Shown piece after piece: positions 7,466 to 16,068 of a DNA stretch of 64,000 nucleotides (the stretch's first letter is position 1; the number at the start of each line of letters is the position of its first letter). The translations under genes and the position numbers were made by a program. This DNA is from Microcella humidisoli. Lineage in GTDB: Bacteria; Actinomycetota; Actinomycetes; Actinomycetales; Microbacteriaceae. Below the pieces are notes generated by a model, which saw nothing but the letters and a program-made list of their open reading frames with translations, was not told the origin of the DNA and searched no databases. The DNA lies in the NCBI RefSeq assembly GCF_024362325.1, contig NZ_CP101497.1, positions 1,798,001 to 1,862,000 of the forward strand, in the 5' to 3' direction.

Positions 7466-10360
7466 GTGACGTCCACCGCAACGCCGCCCGCCAACCGTTC
7501 CCGCGCGACTCTCGCGATCAGTGCCGCCATCGTCGGCGCGCTGGTCGTGCTGTTCTTCGTCTTCGCGAACGTGTACACCGACATCCTCTGGTTCGACCAG
7601 CTCGGGTTCCTCAACGTTCTGACGACGCAGTGGTTCGCGACCGGCGGCATGTTCCTCGTCGGGTTCGTCGGCATGTTCCTGCCCGTGTGGGCGAGCCTGC
7701 AGATCGCGTACCGCGCGCGGCCGGTGTACGCCAAGCTCAACTCGCAGCTCGATCGCTACCAGGAGGTCGTCGAGCCCCTGCGCCGCGTCGCCATGCTCGG
7801 CATCCCCGCCGTGCTCGGCCTCTTCGCGGGCGTCACGGCCGCGGGCCAGTGGCAGATGGTGCTGCAGTGGTGGAACCGCACGCCGTTCGGCCAGGTCGAC
7901 CCGCAGTTCGGGCTCGACATCTCGTTCTTCGTCTACGAGCTGCCGTTCTGGCGCGGCGTCATCGCGTTCGCATCCGCCGTCGTGCTGCTCGCCGGCATCG
8001 CCGCCGTGGCCACGAGCTACCTGTACGGAGCCATCAGCGTCAACGGTCGCGAGATCCGCATCTCGCGCACCGCCCGCATCCAGCTCGCTCTCACGGCCGC
8101 GATCTACATCGCCCTGCAGGGCGTCAGCATCTGGTTCGACCAGTACGCGACCGTCATCCAGCCGAGCGACGGCTTCCTCGCCATCGGTGCCGGCTTCACC
8201 GAGGTGAACTCGACCATTCCGAGCCGCGGCATTCTCGCCGGCATCGCGCTGCTCGTCGCCGCGCTCTTCGTCATCACGGCCGTCATCGGGCGCTGGCGCC
8301 TGCCGATCGTCGGCACGGCGCTGCTCCTCGTCAGCGGTCTGCTCATCGGCAGCGTCTACCCGTGGATCGTGCAGCGGTTCCAGGTCGAGCCCAACGCGCG
8401 TGAGTTCGAGGCGCCGTTCATCGAGCGCAACATCGAGGCCACGCGCGACGCCTACAACGTGTCGGGCATCGAAGAGATCTCGTACGACGCCGTCACCGAC
8501 GCCGAGCAGGGCGCGCTGCGGGAGGACGCCGAGACCACGGCGAACATCCGCATCATCGACCCGGCGCTCGTGACCGAGGCCTTCGCCCAGCTCGAGCAGT
8601 TCCGGCAGTACTACCAGTTCCCCGAGTTCCTCGACGTCGACCGCTACGAGATCGACGGTCGCACGCAAGACACCGTCATCTCGCTGCGCGAGCTCAACCC
8701 CGACGGCCAGACGTCGCAGAACTGGTACAACAACACGATCGTCTTCACCCACGGCTACGGCGTGGTGGCCGCCTACGGCAACCAGCGCACCGACGACGGC
8801 CGCCCGCAGTTCCTCGAGGGCGGGATTCCCGCGAGCGGTTCGCTCACGAGCGAGCTGGGCGAGTACGAGCCGCGCGTGTACTTCGGCGAGTTCTCGCCGA
8901 CCTACTCGATCGTCGGCGGCGGTGACAACCTCGAGCTCGACTTCCCCTCGGAGGGCAACGAGGATCAGGCCGGCAACGCCACCTACACCTTCACGGGTGA
9001 CGGCGGACCGACGCTCGACAACGTGTTCAAGCGGCTGCTCTACTCGATCAAGTTTCAGTCGGAGCAGATCTTCCTCTCGGAGGCCGTCACCGACGACTCG
9101 CAGATCCTCTACGAGCGCAACCCGGTCGAGCGCGTGCAGAAGGCGGCGCCGTACCTGACGCTTGACTCCGACCCGTATCCGGCGATCGTCGACGGCCGCA
9201 TCGTCTGGATCGTCGATGGCTACACGACCTCGGCGAGCTACCCCTACTCGACGACCGTGGCGCTCAGCGAGGCGATCGCCGACACCTACACGCCGGCTCC
9301 CGCCTTCCCGCTCGACCAGATCAACTACATCCGCAACTCGGTCAAGGCGACGGTCGACGCGTACGACGGCTCCGTCACGCTCTACGCGTGGGACACCGAG
9401 GACCCGATCCTGCAGACGTGGCAGAAGGTGTTCCCGAACACCCTCGTCGACGCAGACGAGATGAGCGAGGCGCTGCTGTCGCACGTGCGCTACCCGGCTG
9501 ACCTCTTCAAGGTTCAGCGCAACATCCTCGGCGCGTACCACGTGACCGATCCGGGTTCGTTCTTCTCGACCGATGACGAGTGGCGCACGCCGAACGACCC
9601 GACGTCGCTCGCCGCGGCCCCGACCCTGCAGCCGCCCTACTACCTGACGATGCAGGTGCCGGGGGCGGATGCGCCGGGCTTCACGCTGTACTCCACCTTC
9701 ATTCCGCGTACCGCGAGCGAGAACGAGCGCAACGTGCTCACGGGCTATCTCGCGGCGAACGCCGACCCCGGTGAGGACTACGGCAAGCTCACGCTGCTCA
9801 CGCTGCCCTCGCAGACGATTCCCGGCCCGGGCCAGGTGCAGAACCAGTTCAACTCCGACCCGATCGTGGCGAATGACCTGGCCCTGCTGCAGCGCGGTGA
9901 GACCGAGGTGCTGCGCGGCAATCTGCTGACCCTGCCGATCGGCGGCGGCTTCCTCTACGTGCAGCCTGTCTACGTGCAGTCGACGGGTGAGACGAGCTTC
10001 CCGCTGCTGCGCAAGGTGCTCGTGGCCTTCGGCGACTCGATCGCCTTCGAAGACACGCTCGACGAAGCGCTCGACTCGCTGTTCGGCGGCGACTCGGGTG
10101 CTGCGGCGGGCGACGGCGACGTCGATCCGGTCGATCCCACGGATCCGACCGACCCGACCGACCCGACGGAGCCGACCGACCCGACCGACCCCGGCACGGG
10201 CGTCGAGATCTCGGCCGAGCTCGCGCAGGCCCTGCAGGATGCCCGTCAGGCGCTGCTCGATCGCGAGGCGGCCTACGCGGCCAACGACCTCGTCGGCGCG
10301 GCTGAGGCCGATGAGCGCCTGCAGGAGGCGATCGAGCGCGCACTCGCGCTGAGCGACTAG
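7466..10360 (+). CDS. UPF0182 family large membrane protein
   Basis: 964 aa, the family of mycobacterial Rv3193c; function unknown. The first ~300 residues hold about seven TM helices (the first at ~15-37, AISAAIVGALVVLFFVFANV), followed by a ~600-aa soluble region with the conserved YQFPEFLDVDRY and NNTIVFTHGYGVVAAYGNQ patches. Near residues 890-912 is an acidic Asp-Pro-Thr repeat (DPTDPTDPTDPTEPTD) ahead of a helical Ala/Glu-rich tail; such repeats suit a flexible extracytoplasmic or wall-spanning linker. GTG start with GGGAGCA upstream. Lies next to the PDZ/Lon protease as in other actinobacteria; a functional link between the two is plausible but unproven. Confidence 0.9.
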   Translation: MTSTATPPANRSRATLAISAAIVGALVVLFFVFANVYTDILWFDQLGFLNVLTTQWFATGGMFLVGFVGMFLPVWASLQIAYRARPVYAKLNSQLDRYQEVVEPLRRVAMLGIPAVLGLFAGVTAAGQWQMVLQWWNRTPFGQVDPQFGLDISFFVYELPFWRGVIAFASAVVLLAGIAAVATSYLYGAISVNGREIRISRTARIQLALTAAIYIALQGVSIWFDQYATVIQPSDGFLAIGAGFTEVNSTIPSRGILAGIALLVAALFVITAVIGRWRLPIVGTALLLVSGLLIGSVYPWIVQRFQVEPNAREFEAPFIERNIEATRDAYNVSGIEEISYDAVTDAEQGALREDAETTANIRIIDPALVTEAFAQLEQFRQYYQFPEFLDVDRYEIDGRTQDTVISLRELNPDGQTSQNWYNNTIVFTHGYGVVAAYGNQRTDDGRPQFLEGGIPASGSLTSELGEYEPRVYFGEFSPTYSIVGGGDNLELDFPSEGNEDQAGNATYTFTGDGGPTLDNVFKRLLYSIKFQSEQIFLSEAVTDDSQILYERNPVERVQKAAPYLTLDSDPYPAIVDGRIVWIVDGYTTSASYPYSTTVALSEAIADTYTPAPAFPLDQINYIRNSVKATVDAYDGSVTLYAWDTEDPILQTWQKVFPNTLVDADEMSEALLSHVRYPADLFKVQRNILGAYHVTDPGSFFSTDDEWRTPNDPTSLAAAPTLQPPYYLTMQVPGADAPGFTLYSTFIPRTASENERNVLTGYLAANADPGEDYGKLTLLTLPSQTIPGPGQVQNQFNSDPIVANDLALLQRGETEVLRGNLLTLPIGGGFLYVQPVYVQSTGETSFPLLRKVLVAFGDSIAFEDTLDEALDSLFGGDSGAAAGDGDVDPVDPTDPTDPTDPTEPTDPTDPGTGVEISAELAQALQDARQALLDREAAYAANDLVGAAEADERLQEAIERALALSD

Positions 10361-10364
10361 CGCG

Positions 10365-11249
10365 ATGGGGCAGTCCGAGACTCCCGAGTGGGCCCGGCTC
10401 AACCGGGCCCACTGGGATTCGACGGTGCCCGTGCACGTCGCGAGCGAGTTCTACGACCTCGCACCGTTGCGGGCGGGGGAGGGGCGCCTGTATCCCGTCG
10501 AGGAAGCCGAGCTGCCGCGCATCGCGCCGAACGGCTGGGCGGGGCTGCGGGTCCTGCACCTGCAGTGCCACTTCGGGGCCGACACGCTCGTGCTCGCCCA
10601 GCGCGGGGCCGAGGTCGTGGGGCTCGACTTCTCGATGCCGGCCGTGAAGCAGGCGCGAGCCCTCGCCACCGAGCTCGGCCTGGACGACCGCAGCCGATTC
10701 GTGTGCGCCGACCTCTACGATGCCCGGCACGCCCTGCCCGAGCCCGAGGGATTCGACGTCGTCTACACGACGTGGGGCACCATCGGCTGGCTGCCCGACA
10801 TCGTCGAGTGGGCGCGCATCGTCTCCTGGTTCCTCAAGCCCGGCGGTCGGTTCTATTTCGCCGACGGGCATCCCAGCGCATTCGTGTTCGACGACCCCCA
10901 GCCCGGGGCTCCGACGGCGCTGCTCGACGGCGGCCCTGCCGCGTTCCCGACGCCGCGCTTCTCCTACTTCGAGGCGCGCCCCCTCGATCTCGACGAGGCG
11001 GGCGATTACGCCGATCCGGATGCGGAGCTCGAGCACTCGCGCACCGTCGAGTGGATGCATCCGCTCGGCCAGACGCTCACGGCGCTCGTCGATGCGGGCC
11101 TCGCTCTCGACTTCGTGCACGAGCACGACGCCGTGCCGTGGCAGATGTTCTCGGTGCTCGAGCCGCGCGGCGACGGTCTGTGGGCGTGGCCCGGCACGGC
11201 CTGGCTGCCGCTCGGCATGAGCCTCGGGGCCACTCGTCGCGCCGAGTGA
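10365..11249 (+). CDS. Class I SAM-dependent methyltransferase
   Basis: 294 aa. Motif I is VLHLQCHFGADTL followed by the acidic end of strand 2 in GAEVVGLDFS, the SAM ribose-binding position; the central VVYTTWGTIGWLPDI matches motif IV/post-IV of small-molecule methyltransferases. The substrate cannot be inferred. It begins 4 nt after the UPF0182 stop, so it is probably in the same transcript. Confidence 0.85.
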   Translation: MGQSETPEWARLNRAHWDSTVPVHVASEFYDLAPLRAGEGRLYPVEEAELPRIAPNGWAGLRVLHLQCHFGADTLVLAQRGAEVVGLDFSMPAVKQARALATELGLDDRSRFVCADLYDARHALPEPEGFDVVYTTWGTIGWLPDIVEWARIVSWFLKPGGRFYFADGHPSAFVFDDPQPGAPTALLDGGPAAFPTPRFSYFEARPLDLDEAGDYADPDAELEHSRTVEWMHPLGQTLTALVDAGLALDFVHEHDAVPWQMFSVLEPRGDGLWAWPGTAWLPLGMSLGATRRAE

Positions 11250-11337
11250 GCCCGCCGTCATCAGGGGTGTACCGCTCGTTCTGTCCCTCATTCGGGAGTT
11301 CCCCGCTCTGGGGATGACCCCGCACGCCGGGCGCCCC

Positions 11338-11343
11338 TAGCCT
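11338..11343 (+). promoter_or_regulatory. -10 box for the SGNH-GAF gene
   Basis: TAGCCT, 32 nt before the GTG at 11376; a GGAAGGA ribosome binding site (11363-11369) lies between, so this gene should have a short 5' leader. Confidence 0.4.
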
Positions 11344-11375
11344 GGTGCGCGAAGGGGGGCTTGGAAGGAAGCCTC

Positions 11376-12761
11376 GTGTCGGCTCTGACTGCCGCTGCAC
11401 TGCACATCGCTCGTCCTTTCATGTCGGCCTGGGCCGCGTGGCGCGACGACGAACTGTCGTCGATGCCGCGACCGAGCGGGCTGCCGCGCGCGGTCGCCGA
11501 CGGACCGTCGGCCGACCGCATCCTGCTCATCGGATCGGGCCCGGCGGTGGGCTGGGGGGTCGCTTCGCACGACCTGGCTCTTCCCGGCGCACTCGCTCGT
11601 GCACTCCGGGCCACGACGGGCCGCGGAGCGATCGTCGACGTGATCGCCGACCCGCAGATGACCGCGGCCAACCTCGCGGGCGTGCTCGTGGGCACGCGCC
11701 TCGACCGCTACGACGCCGTCGTCACGACGGTGGGCACGAACGACGCGCTGCACTTCACGACCCCGCTCGAGTGGCGACGGCGGATCGCGCGGGCTCTCGA
11801 CCTGTGGAGCTCGCGTGCGCGCGGCGGCACGACGCTGCTCATGGTGGGCATCATCCCCCTGCGGCTGCTGCCGACCTTCACGGGCGTGGCCGCTCGCTCG
11901 GTCGACCGGCTCTCGCTCGTGCTGAACCGCGTGACCGACGAGATCGTCGAGCAGCACCCCACGGTCCGCACGACCCTGTTGCCCGCACCCGCCGGCGGGG
12001 CCTGCGACGCCCTCGGCCGCTTCACCCCCGAGGGGTACGAGTTCTGGGCGGCGCAGCTCGCCGCCGAGCTCGTGGAGCACCTCGATGAGCTTGCGGGAGA
12101 CCTCGATCGCACCGCCGAGATCGCTGAGCGCATGACGACGGGCGTCGACGATGCCGACCGCATCGCCGAACTGCTGAGCGACGACGCGACGAGCCTCGAG
12201 CGCATCGTCACGATCGCCGCCGCGGCCTTCCATACCCCGACTGCGCTCGTGACGGTGCTCGGCCCCGACACGCAGTGGCACGTCTCGCGGTTCGGCATCG
12301 ATCTCGAGTCGCTGCCCATCGAGCAGTCGTTCTGCGCAGTCGCGGTGCGCACCGATGACGGCATGGTCGTGCCCGATGCGACGCACGACCCCCGTTTCGC
12401 CCGCAATCCTCTCGTGACGGGCGCGGCCCAGGTGCGCTACTACGTGGGTGTGCCGATCGAAGACCCCCAAGGGCGCCGCATCGGCGCGCTCTGCGTCGTC
12501 GACACCAAGCCGCGCAACGTCACGACGGATGCCGACCTGAGCATGCTGCGGAGCCTCGCCGAGAAGGTGCAGCGCATCGTCTGGGCGAGTGTCGAGCGCG
12601 CTCAGCGCACCGCGCGCGGCGAGGAGCCGCCGCACTCGCGGGTGCTGCCCGAGCACGTCGACGTGGGCGGGCGCGTCGAGACGCTGCCGGGCAACGCGAG
12701 AGTGCAGGTGGCTGCCGTTCCGCGGTATCGCCCCGCCACGCTCGTCGCCGCTGTCGGCTGA
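11376..12761 (+). CDS. SGNH-fold domain fused to a GAF domain; SGNH catalytic residues not conserved
   Basis: 461 aa from GTG 11376 (GGAAGGA 6 nt upstream; a TTG at 11361 overlaps that RBS). Residues ~48-235 read as an SGNH/GDSL hydrolase fold: block I ILLIGSGPAVGWG, block III TVGTND (120-123), and a block V-like DALGRFTPEGYEFWA (211-225). The block I Asp-Ser is replaced by Ser-Gly (54-55) and the block V His by Thr217, so classical esterase chemistry is unlikely. Residues ~264-405 form a GAF domain (EQSFCAVAV, VVPDATHDPRF, YYVGVPI, GALCVVD) like those N-terminal to sensor kinases and cyclases. No TM or output domain is seen. Probably a cytoplasmic sensor or binding protein. Confidence 0.75.
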   Translation: MSALTAAALHIARPFMSAWAAWRDDELSSMPRPSGLPRAVADGPSADRILLIGSGPAVGWGVASHDLALPGALARALRATTGRGAIVDVIADPQMTAANLAGVLVGTRLDRYDAVVTTVGTNDALHFTTPLEWRRRIARALDLWSSRARGGTTLLMVGIIPLRLLPTFTGVAARSVDRLSLVLNRVTDEIVEQHPTVRTTLLPAPAGGACDALGRFTPEGYEFWAAQLAAELVEHLDELAGDLDRTAEIAERMTTGVDDADRIAELLSDDATSLERIVTIAAAAFHTPTALVTVLGPDTQWHVSRFGIDLESLPIEQSFCAVAVRTDDGMVVPDATHDPRFARNPLVTGAAQVRYYVGVPIEDPQGRRIGALCVVDTKPRNVTTDADLSMLRSLAEKVQRIVWASVERAQRTARGEEPPHSRVLPEHVDVGGRVETLPGNARVQVAAVPRYRPATLVAAVG

Positions 12762-12798
12762 GGCGTCGCCGGTGCATCGGGCCGAGGCCCGGGGTCGA

Positions 12799-12828
12799 TT
12801 CGACCCGGCCAGCGCTGACTGCTACCCT
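12799..12828 (+). promoter_or_regulatory. Promoter of tRNA-fMet
   Basis: TTCGAC (12799-12804) and TACCCT (12823-12828) with an 18-nt spacer, ending 10 nt before the mature tRNA 5' end. Confidence 0.5.
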
Positions 12829-12838
12829 GGAAGCACGC

Positions 12839-12915
12839 CGCGGGGTGGAGCAGCTCGGTAGCTCGCTGGGCTCATAACCCAGAGGTCGTAGGTTCAAATC
12901 CTGCCCCCGCAACCA
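12839..12915 (+). tRNA. Initiator tRNA-fMet (CAT anticodon)
   Basis: 77 nt cloverleaf with CCA encoded. The anticodon loop reads CTCATAA. Two initiator hallmarks are present: the unpaired C1/A72 at the top of the acceptor stem (5' CGCGGGG, 3' CCCCGCA then A and CCA) and three consecutive G-C pairs in the anticodon stem (CTGGG/CCCAG). T arm GTAGGTTCAAATCCTGC. It is therefore the start-codon tRNA, not an elongator Met tRNA. Confidence 0.97.
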
Positions 12916-12934
12916 GTGCCGCGAGTCGCGGCCC

Positions 12935-12968
12935 GAGAAGGCCCGGTCGTTTTCGACCGGGCCTTCTC
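12935..12968 (+). terminator. Hairpin terminator after tRNA-fMet
   Basis: A perfect 15-bp stem (GAGAAGGCCCGGTCG with its complement) with a TTTT loop, 19 nt after the tRNA. No T-tract follows, as is common in high-GC actinobacteria. Confidence 0.75.
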
Positions 12969-12981
12969 GCATGCCGGGGGC

Positions 12982-12998
12982 ATGTTCGATATGCGAAC
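12982..12998. repeat. Inverted repeat GTTCG-N5-CGAAC, copy 1
   Basis: ATGTTCGATATGCGAAC, in the non-coding stretch between the tRNA terminator and the heliorhodopsin 3' end. It matches the copy at 18824-18840 at 16 of 17 positions. It may be an operator or an RNA element; the rest of 12969-13126 shows no gene. Confidence 0.5.
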
Positions 12999-13126
12999 CG
13001 CGCGCGGCGGGCTGGATTGCACGGCCCCGCGCATCCCGAGAGCATGGACCTGCCGGGTTTGGGGACCCGCCCCGGCGTGCGATCGCCCCCCTTCAGGTTC
13101 GTGACTGCACGCCGCCCGGCACCGTC

Positions 13127-13161
13127 GGTGCCCCGAGCCATTCGGGTTGGCTCAGGGCACC
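13127..13161 (-). terminator. Hairpin terminator after the heliorhodopsin gene
   Basis: 14-bp stem with one mismatch (GGTGCCCCGAGCCA paired with TGGCTCAGGGCACC), 7-nt loop, 47 nt downstream of the heliorhodopsin stop on the minus strand. Confidence 0.6.
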
Positions 13162-13207
13162 GACTCCCCCTTTGAGGAGCCGGTGCCGATCGCCAGTGGG
13201 CCGCGGA

Positions 13208-14011
13208 TCAGCTGGTGAGCGCCGGGATGATGGCGCCCGAGAACACCTGCCACGCGAGCGCGGTCTTCGCGACGAGGCTCAGCGTGATGTAGCTGCGCTC
13301 GCCCTGCAGGTAGCTCTTCCACTTGCCGACCTGCTTGTACTGCAGCCACTGGTTGATGGCGAAGGTGTTGAAGAACACGAAGAGCGAGATGACGATGCCG
13401 ACGACGAACTCGGGCGGCGCCGCTTCGCTCTCGCTGCCGGGGCGCAGGAAGTAGATGAGGATCAGGATCCAGGGCACGATGCCGACCATCGAGCCGAAGA
13501 TGAACGGCAGCAGGCCGCCCGAGCCCGGCTGCTCGTACTTCTCCTGCAGGGCGCCGAACAGGATCATCGCGGCGTTGACCGCGAAGATCGAGAACAGCGC
13601 GGCGATGTCGGTGACGCCGTTGATCGCAAGAATGAGCCAGATCATGATCGACGAGCTCAGCGAGTACTCCGTCCAGCGGAAGTAGTTGCGGTTCTGCAGC
13701 AGGCCGTTCTTGTAGCGGCCGAAGAACCACGGGCTCGAGATCAGGAAGTGGAAGAACGCGCTGAGGGCGAGGAAGGCGACGACGCCGATGCCGATGTTGA
13801 CCTCGAAGAGCGTGACGCGCTCGGGCGGGATCGGCACGCCGGGAGGGCCGGAGAGGTAGTCGGCGGTGACAGCGAACAGCACCTGGGTGCTGAGCATCGA
13901 CAGCACGACCGCGAAGCCGATGGCCTGCACGAGGTGCAGGCTGCCCGCGACGATGTTGTAGACGCGCAGGCGATCGATCTGCTGCTCGGGGGTGTAGATC
14001 TTCTTGGCCAT
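13208..14011 (-). CDS. Heliorhodopsin
   Basis: 267 aa with seven TM segments. Family marks are all present: the retinal Schiff-base lysine K249 in TM7 (SLVAKTALAWQ), the TM3 motif R112-W-T-E115-Y-S with E115 as counterion, S245 near the lysine, and the two histidines H26 and H88 of the hydrophilic pocket. E115, S245, K249 and H88 keep the spacing of E107, S237, K241 and H80 in heliorhodopsin 48C12. Other conserved patches are GALQEKYE, GSMVGIVPW and NQWLQYKQVGKW. Heliorhodopsins bind all-trans retinal with the N-terminus inside the cell; a photosensory or enzyme-regulating role is suspected, not ion pumping. ATG 14011 has AAGGAG upstream. Monocistronic, divergent from the DUF998 gene; no carotenoid or retinal synthesis gene is in the window. 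Confidence 0.95.
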   Translation of the reverse strand: MAKKIYTPEQQIDRLRVYNIVAGSLHLVQAIGFAVVLSMLSTQVLFAVTADYLSGPPGVPIPPERVTLFEVNIGIGVVAFLALSAFFHFLISSPWFFGRYKNGLLQNRNYFRWTEYSLSSSIMIWLILAINGVTDIAALFSIFAVNAAMILFGALQEKYEQPGSGGLLPFIFGSMVGIVPWILILIYFLRPGSESEAAPPEFVVGIVISLFVFFNTFAINQWLQYKQVGKWKSYLQGERSYITLSLVAKTALAWQVFSGAIIPALTS

Positions 14012-14051
14012 GTAGGGCTCCTTCGGGGGATGCGCTCCGTCGCGCATGGCG

Positions 14052-14078
14052 TTGACGCTAGCACCGCGGGGCTACGGT
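14052..14078 (+). promoter_or_regulatory. Possible promoter of the DUF998 gene
   Basis: TTGACG (14052-14057), 15-nt spacer, TACGGT (14073-14078), 6 nt before GTG 14085. It lies in the 73-bp divergent region shared with the heliorhodopsin gene. The spacer is short, so this is tentative. Confidence 0.4.
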
Positions 14079-14084
14079 GATGGG

Positions 14085-14705
14085 GTGCAGAGCCCCCCTC
14101 GTCTCGTCCGCCGGCCCGCGATCGTCTCGGCGGCCCTCGCACCCGTCTTCTTCATCGGTGGCACGCTCGTGGCCGAGGCGCTCTGGCCCGGGTTTGACCC
14201 GGTCACGCAGACCATCAGCGAGCTGGCGGCGGGGGATGCCCCCACGCGGGTGTTCATGACGATCATGTTCGCCCTCACCGGCGTCAGCCACCTCGTCACG
14301 AGCGTGTACGCGGTCGGCATCGGGCGCCCCGGTCGCATCGCGCTCGGGCTCGCCGGGCTTGCGACGATCGGGGTCGCGGCCTTCCCCCTGCCGACGATCG
14401 CCTCGAGCTCGACGGCGCACACGCTCGCGGCGCTGGCGGGGTTCGTGCTGCTCGCTGTGTGGCCCGTTCTGGGCATGCGGAGCTCGCGCGACTACCCCTG
14501 GCTCATCCGCCCCGGCGGCGCCGTGCTCGGCACCCTCCTGCTCGGCGGGCTGTGCCTGTGGTTCTTGAGCGTGTGGACCTCGCCCGACAATTCCCTGCTC
14601 GGCGTGAGCGAGCGCGCGGCCGCGAACCTTGAGTCGCTCTGGCCGCTCGTCATCGTCGCGGCGCTCGCCCTGCGGCAGCGCCGCGCGCGGGTGCCGCAGC
14701 CCTAG
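14085..14705 (+). CDS. DUF998 family integral membrane protein
   Basis: 206 aa with about six TM helices and the family pattern FDPVTQTISELAAGDAP near the N-terminus (DUF998, PF06197-like). Function unknown. GTG 14085 is chosen over the in-frame ATG 14046 because a -10-like TACGGT lies 6 nt upstream and no RBS is present. Divergent from the heliorhodopsin gene with only 73 bp between; convergent with the ribokinase gene, sharing CTAG. Confidence 0.82.
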   Translation: MQSPPRLVRRPAIVSAALAPVFFIGGTLVAEALWPGFDPVTQTISELAAGDAPTRVFMTIMFALTGVSHLVTSVYAVGIGRPGRIALGLAGLATIGVAAFPLPTIASSSTAHTLAALAGFVLLAVWPVLGMRSSRDYPWLIRPGGAVLGTLLLGGLCLWFLSVWTSPDNSLLGVSERAAANLESLWPLVIVAALALRQRRARVPQP

Positions 14706-15595
14706 TCGCGCGGGGGCTGGGCGCCGAGCCACTGCACGGCCGCGGCACCCGCGGCGACGCCCCGCTCGACGGCCGTGCGCAGTTCGGCGCTCGCGCCGCT
14801 CTCCGCGAGCTCCGCCGCGACCGCGCCCGCGAAGGCGTCTCCGGCCCCCGTCGTGTCGACCACGGTGACGCGCGGCGCCGGCAGATGGCCGCTCGCGCCC
14901 GGCGCGGCGAAGACCGCGCCGTCGCCGCCGAGCGTGATGACGACGCTGCGGCAGCGATCGAGCAACGCCCCGGCCGCTGCGGCGGCCTCGTCGGGCGTGC
15001 CGATCGTGAGGCCGGTCAGGTCGTGCGCCTCGGCCTCGTTGACGATGAGCGGATCGCAGAGCGCGAGCAGAGCATCCGGAACCTCACGGCTGGGGGAGAG
15101 GTTGAGCACCGTTCGCCCCCCGAGCTCGTCGATCGTCTCGGCGGCCGTGAGAACCGCCGCGAGGGGGATCTCGAGCTGGGCCAGCAGCACCGTTCTGCGC
15201 CCGGCGATCGCGCGGATGCCCGCTTCGACCTCGTGCGCGTTCACGCGGGCGTTGGCCCCGGCCGCCACGACGATCGTGTTCTCGCCGTCGCGTGACACGG
15301 TGATGAGCGCGATGCCCGTGGGGGCGTCGTCGACGACCGCGACGCTCGAGACATCGACGCCGCCAGCGCCGAGGGCGTCGAGCATCTGGCGGCCGTTGCC
15401 GTCATCGCCCACTGCCCCGAGGAACACCGGCATCGCTCCCGACCGGGCGGCCGCGAGCGCCTGGTTCGCGCCCTTGCCGCCGGTCGCGATCACGAGCTCG
15501 TCGCCGAGCAGCGTCTCGCCCGGCAGGGGGTGCCGGTCGACCAGCACGGTGTAGTCGGTGTTGGCCGAGCCGAGAACGATGAGCGAGGCGGTCAT
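14702..15595 (-). CDS. rbsK: Ribokinase (PfkB family sugar kinase)
   Basis: 297 aa. ATP-dependent sugar kinase: N-terminal GSANTDYTV, substrate site GGKGANQALAAARSG, and the C-terminal catalytic motif VDTTGAGDAFAGA with the base Asp. LLAQLEIP and NLSPSREVPDALL match ribokinases better than fructokinases, so phosphorylation of D-ribose to ribose-5-phosphate is the best guess; other PfkB substrates remain possible because no transporter gene is adjacent. The ATG overlaps the stop of the upstream DoxX-like gene, making a two-gene operon. Confidence 0.82.
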   Translation of the reverse strand: MTASLIVLGSANTDYTVLVDRHPLPGETLLGDELVIATGGKGANQALAAARSGAMPVFLGAVGDDGNGRQMLDALGAGGVDVSSVAVVDDAPTGIALITVSRDGENTIVVAAGANARVNAHEVEAGIRAIAGRRTVLLAQLEIPLAAVLTAAETIDELGGRTVLNLSPSREVPDALLALCDPLIVNEAEAHDLTGLTIGTPDEAAAAAGALLDRCRSVVITLGGDGAVFAAPGASGHLPAPRVTVVDTTGAGDAFAGAVAAELAESGASAELRTAVERGVAAGAAAVQWLGAQPPRD

Positions 15596-16068
15596 GGCTC
15601 CATCGTGGCAGAGCGCTCGCCGACAGCGGAGCGTGCGGCCCGGTGCTCGCGCCACGCCCGCCAGGCGCCCGTCGACCACAGCGCCCACACCACGAGAACC
15701 GGTTGGAACAGCAGCCGGATGCCCCGCGCGAGGTCGGTGTCGAGGCCGAAGCCGTCGCGGCCCTCGGTGAACTGCGCGATGTTGCCGGGGAAGATCGCGA
15801 GGAAGAACAGGGCCGTGGCCCACCCGGTCCACACCCGCCAGCGCCCGCGCGCCAGGAGGAGCGCGATCCCGAGCGCGATCTCAGCGACGCCCGAACCGAG
15901 CACGATGAGGTCGGGCTCGATCGGCAGCCATGGCGGCACCTGGGCCAGGAACTCCTCGCGCCCGAAGGTGAGGTGGCCGGTGCCCGCGAAGACCAGGGCC
16001 GCGCCGAGCAGCCAGCGGGCGATCCGCTGCGGCCAACTCGTTCCGCGAGCGCGCGTGTCGGTTGTCAT
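15592..16068 (-). CDS. DoxX-like integral membrane protein
   Basis: 158 aa, four predicted TM helices (WLLGAALVFAGTGHLTF, the GSGVAEIALGIALLLARG segment, TGWATALFFLAIFPGNIAQF, LLFQPVLVVWALW). The GTGHLTF and VAEIALGIAL patches match DoxX/DUF4267-like small membrane proteins, whose function is mostly unknown (DoxX is linked to redox and oxidative-stress complexes). Translationally coupled to ribokinase. A CATACT box 6 nt before the ATG suggests a leaderless transcript. Confidence 0.75.
   Translation of the reverse strand: MTTDTRARGTSWPQRIARWLLGAALVFAGTGHLTFGREEFLAQVPPWLPIEPDLIVLGSGVAEIALGIALLLARGRWRVWTGWATALFFLAIFPGNIAQFTEGRDGFGLDTDLARGIRLLFQPVLVVWALWSTGAWRAWREHRAARSAVGERSATMEP

Noticed and set aside
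10135..10200. A microsatellite or CRISPR-like array
   Set aside because: The short direct repeats encode an Asp-Pro-Thr linker within the UPF0182 protein and have no spacers.
1408..10402. Very long open frames on the strand opposite uvrD2 and the UPF0182 gene
   Set aside because: They are mirror frames of high-GC genes: Arg/Ala/His/Asp-rich, low-complexity translations with no family motifs, while the sense frames encode clear proteins.
12839..12915. tRNA attachment site for an integrated island
   Set aside because: No repeat of the tRNA 3' end was noticed downstream and no integrase is next to it; the heliorhodopsin region looks like ordinary chromosome.
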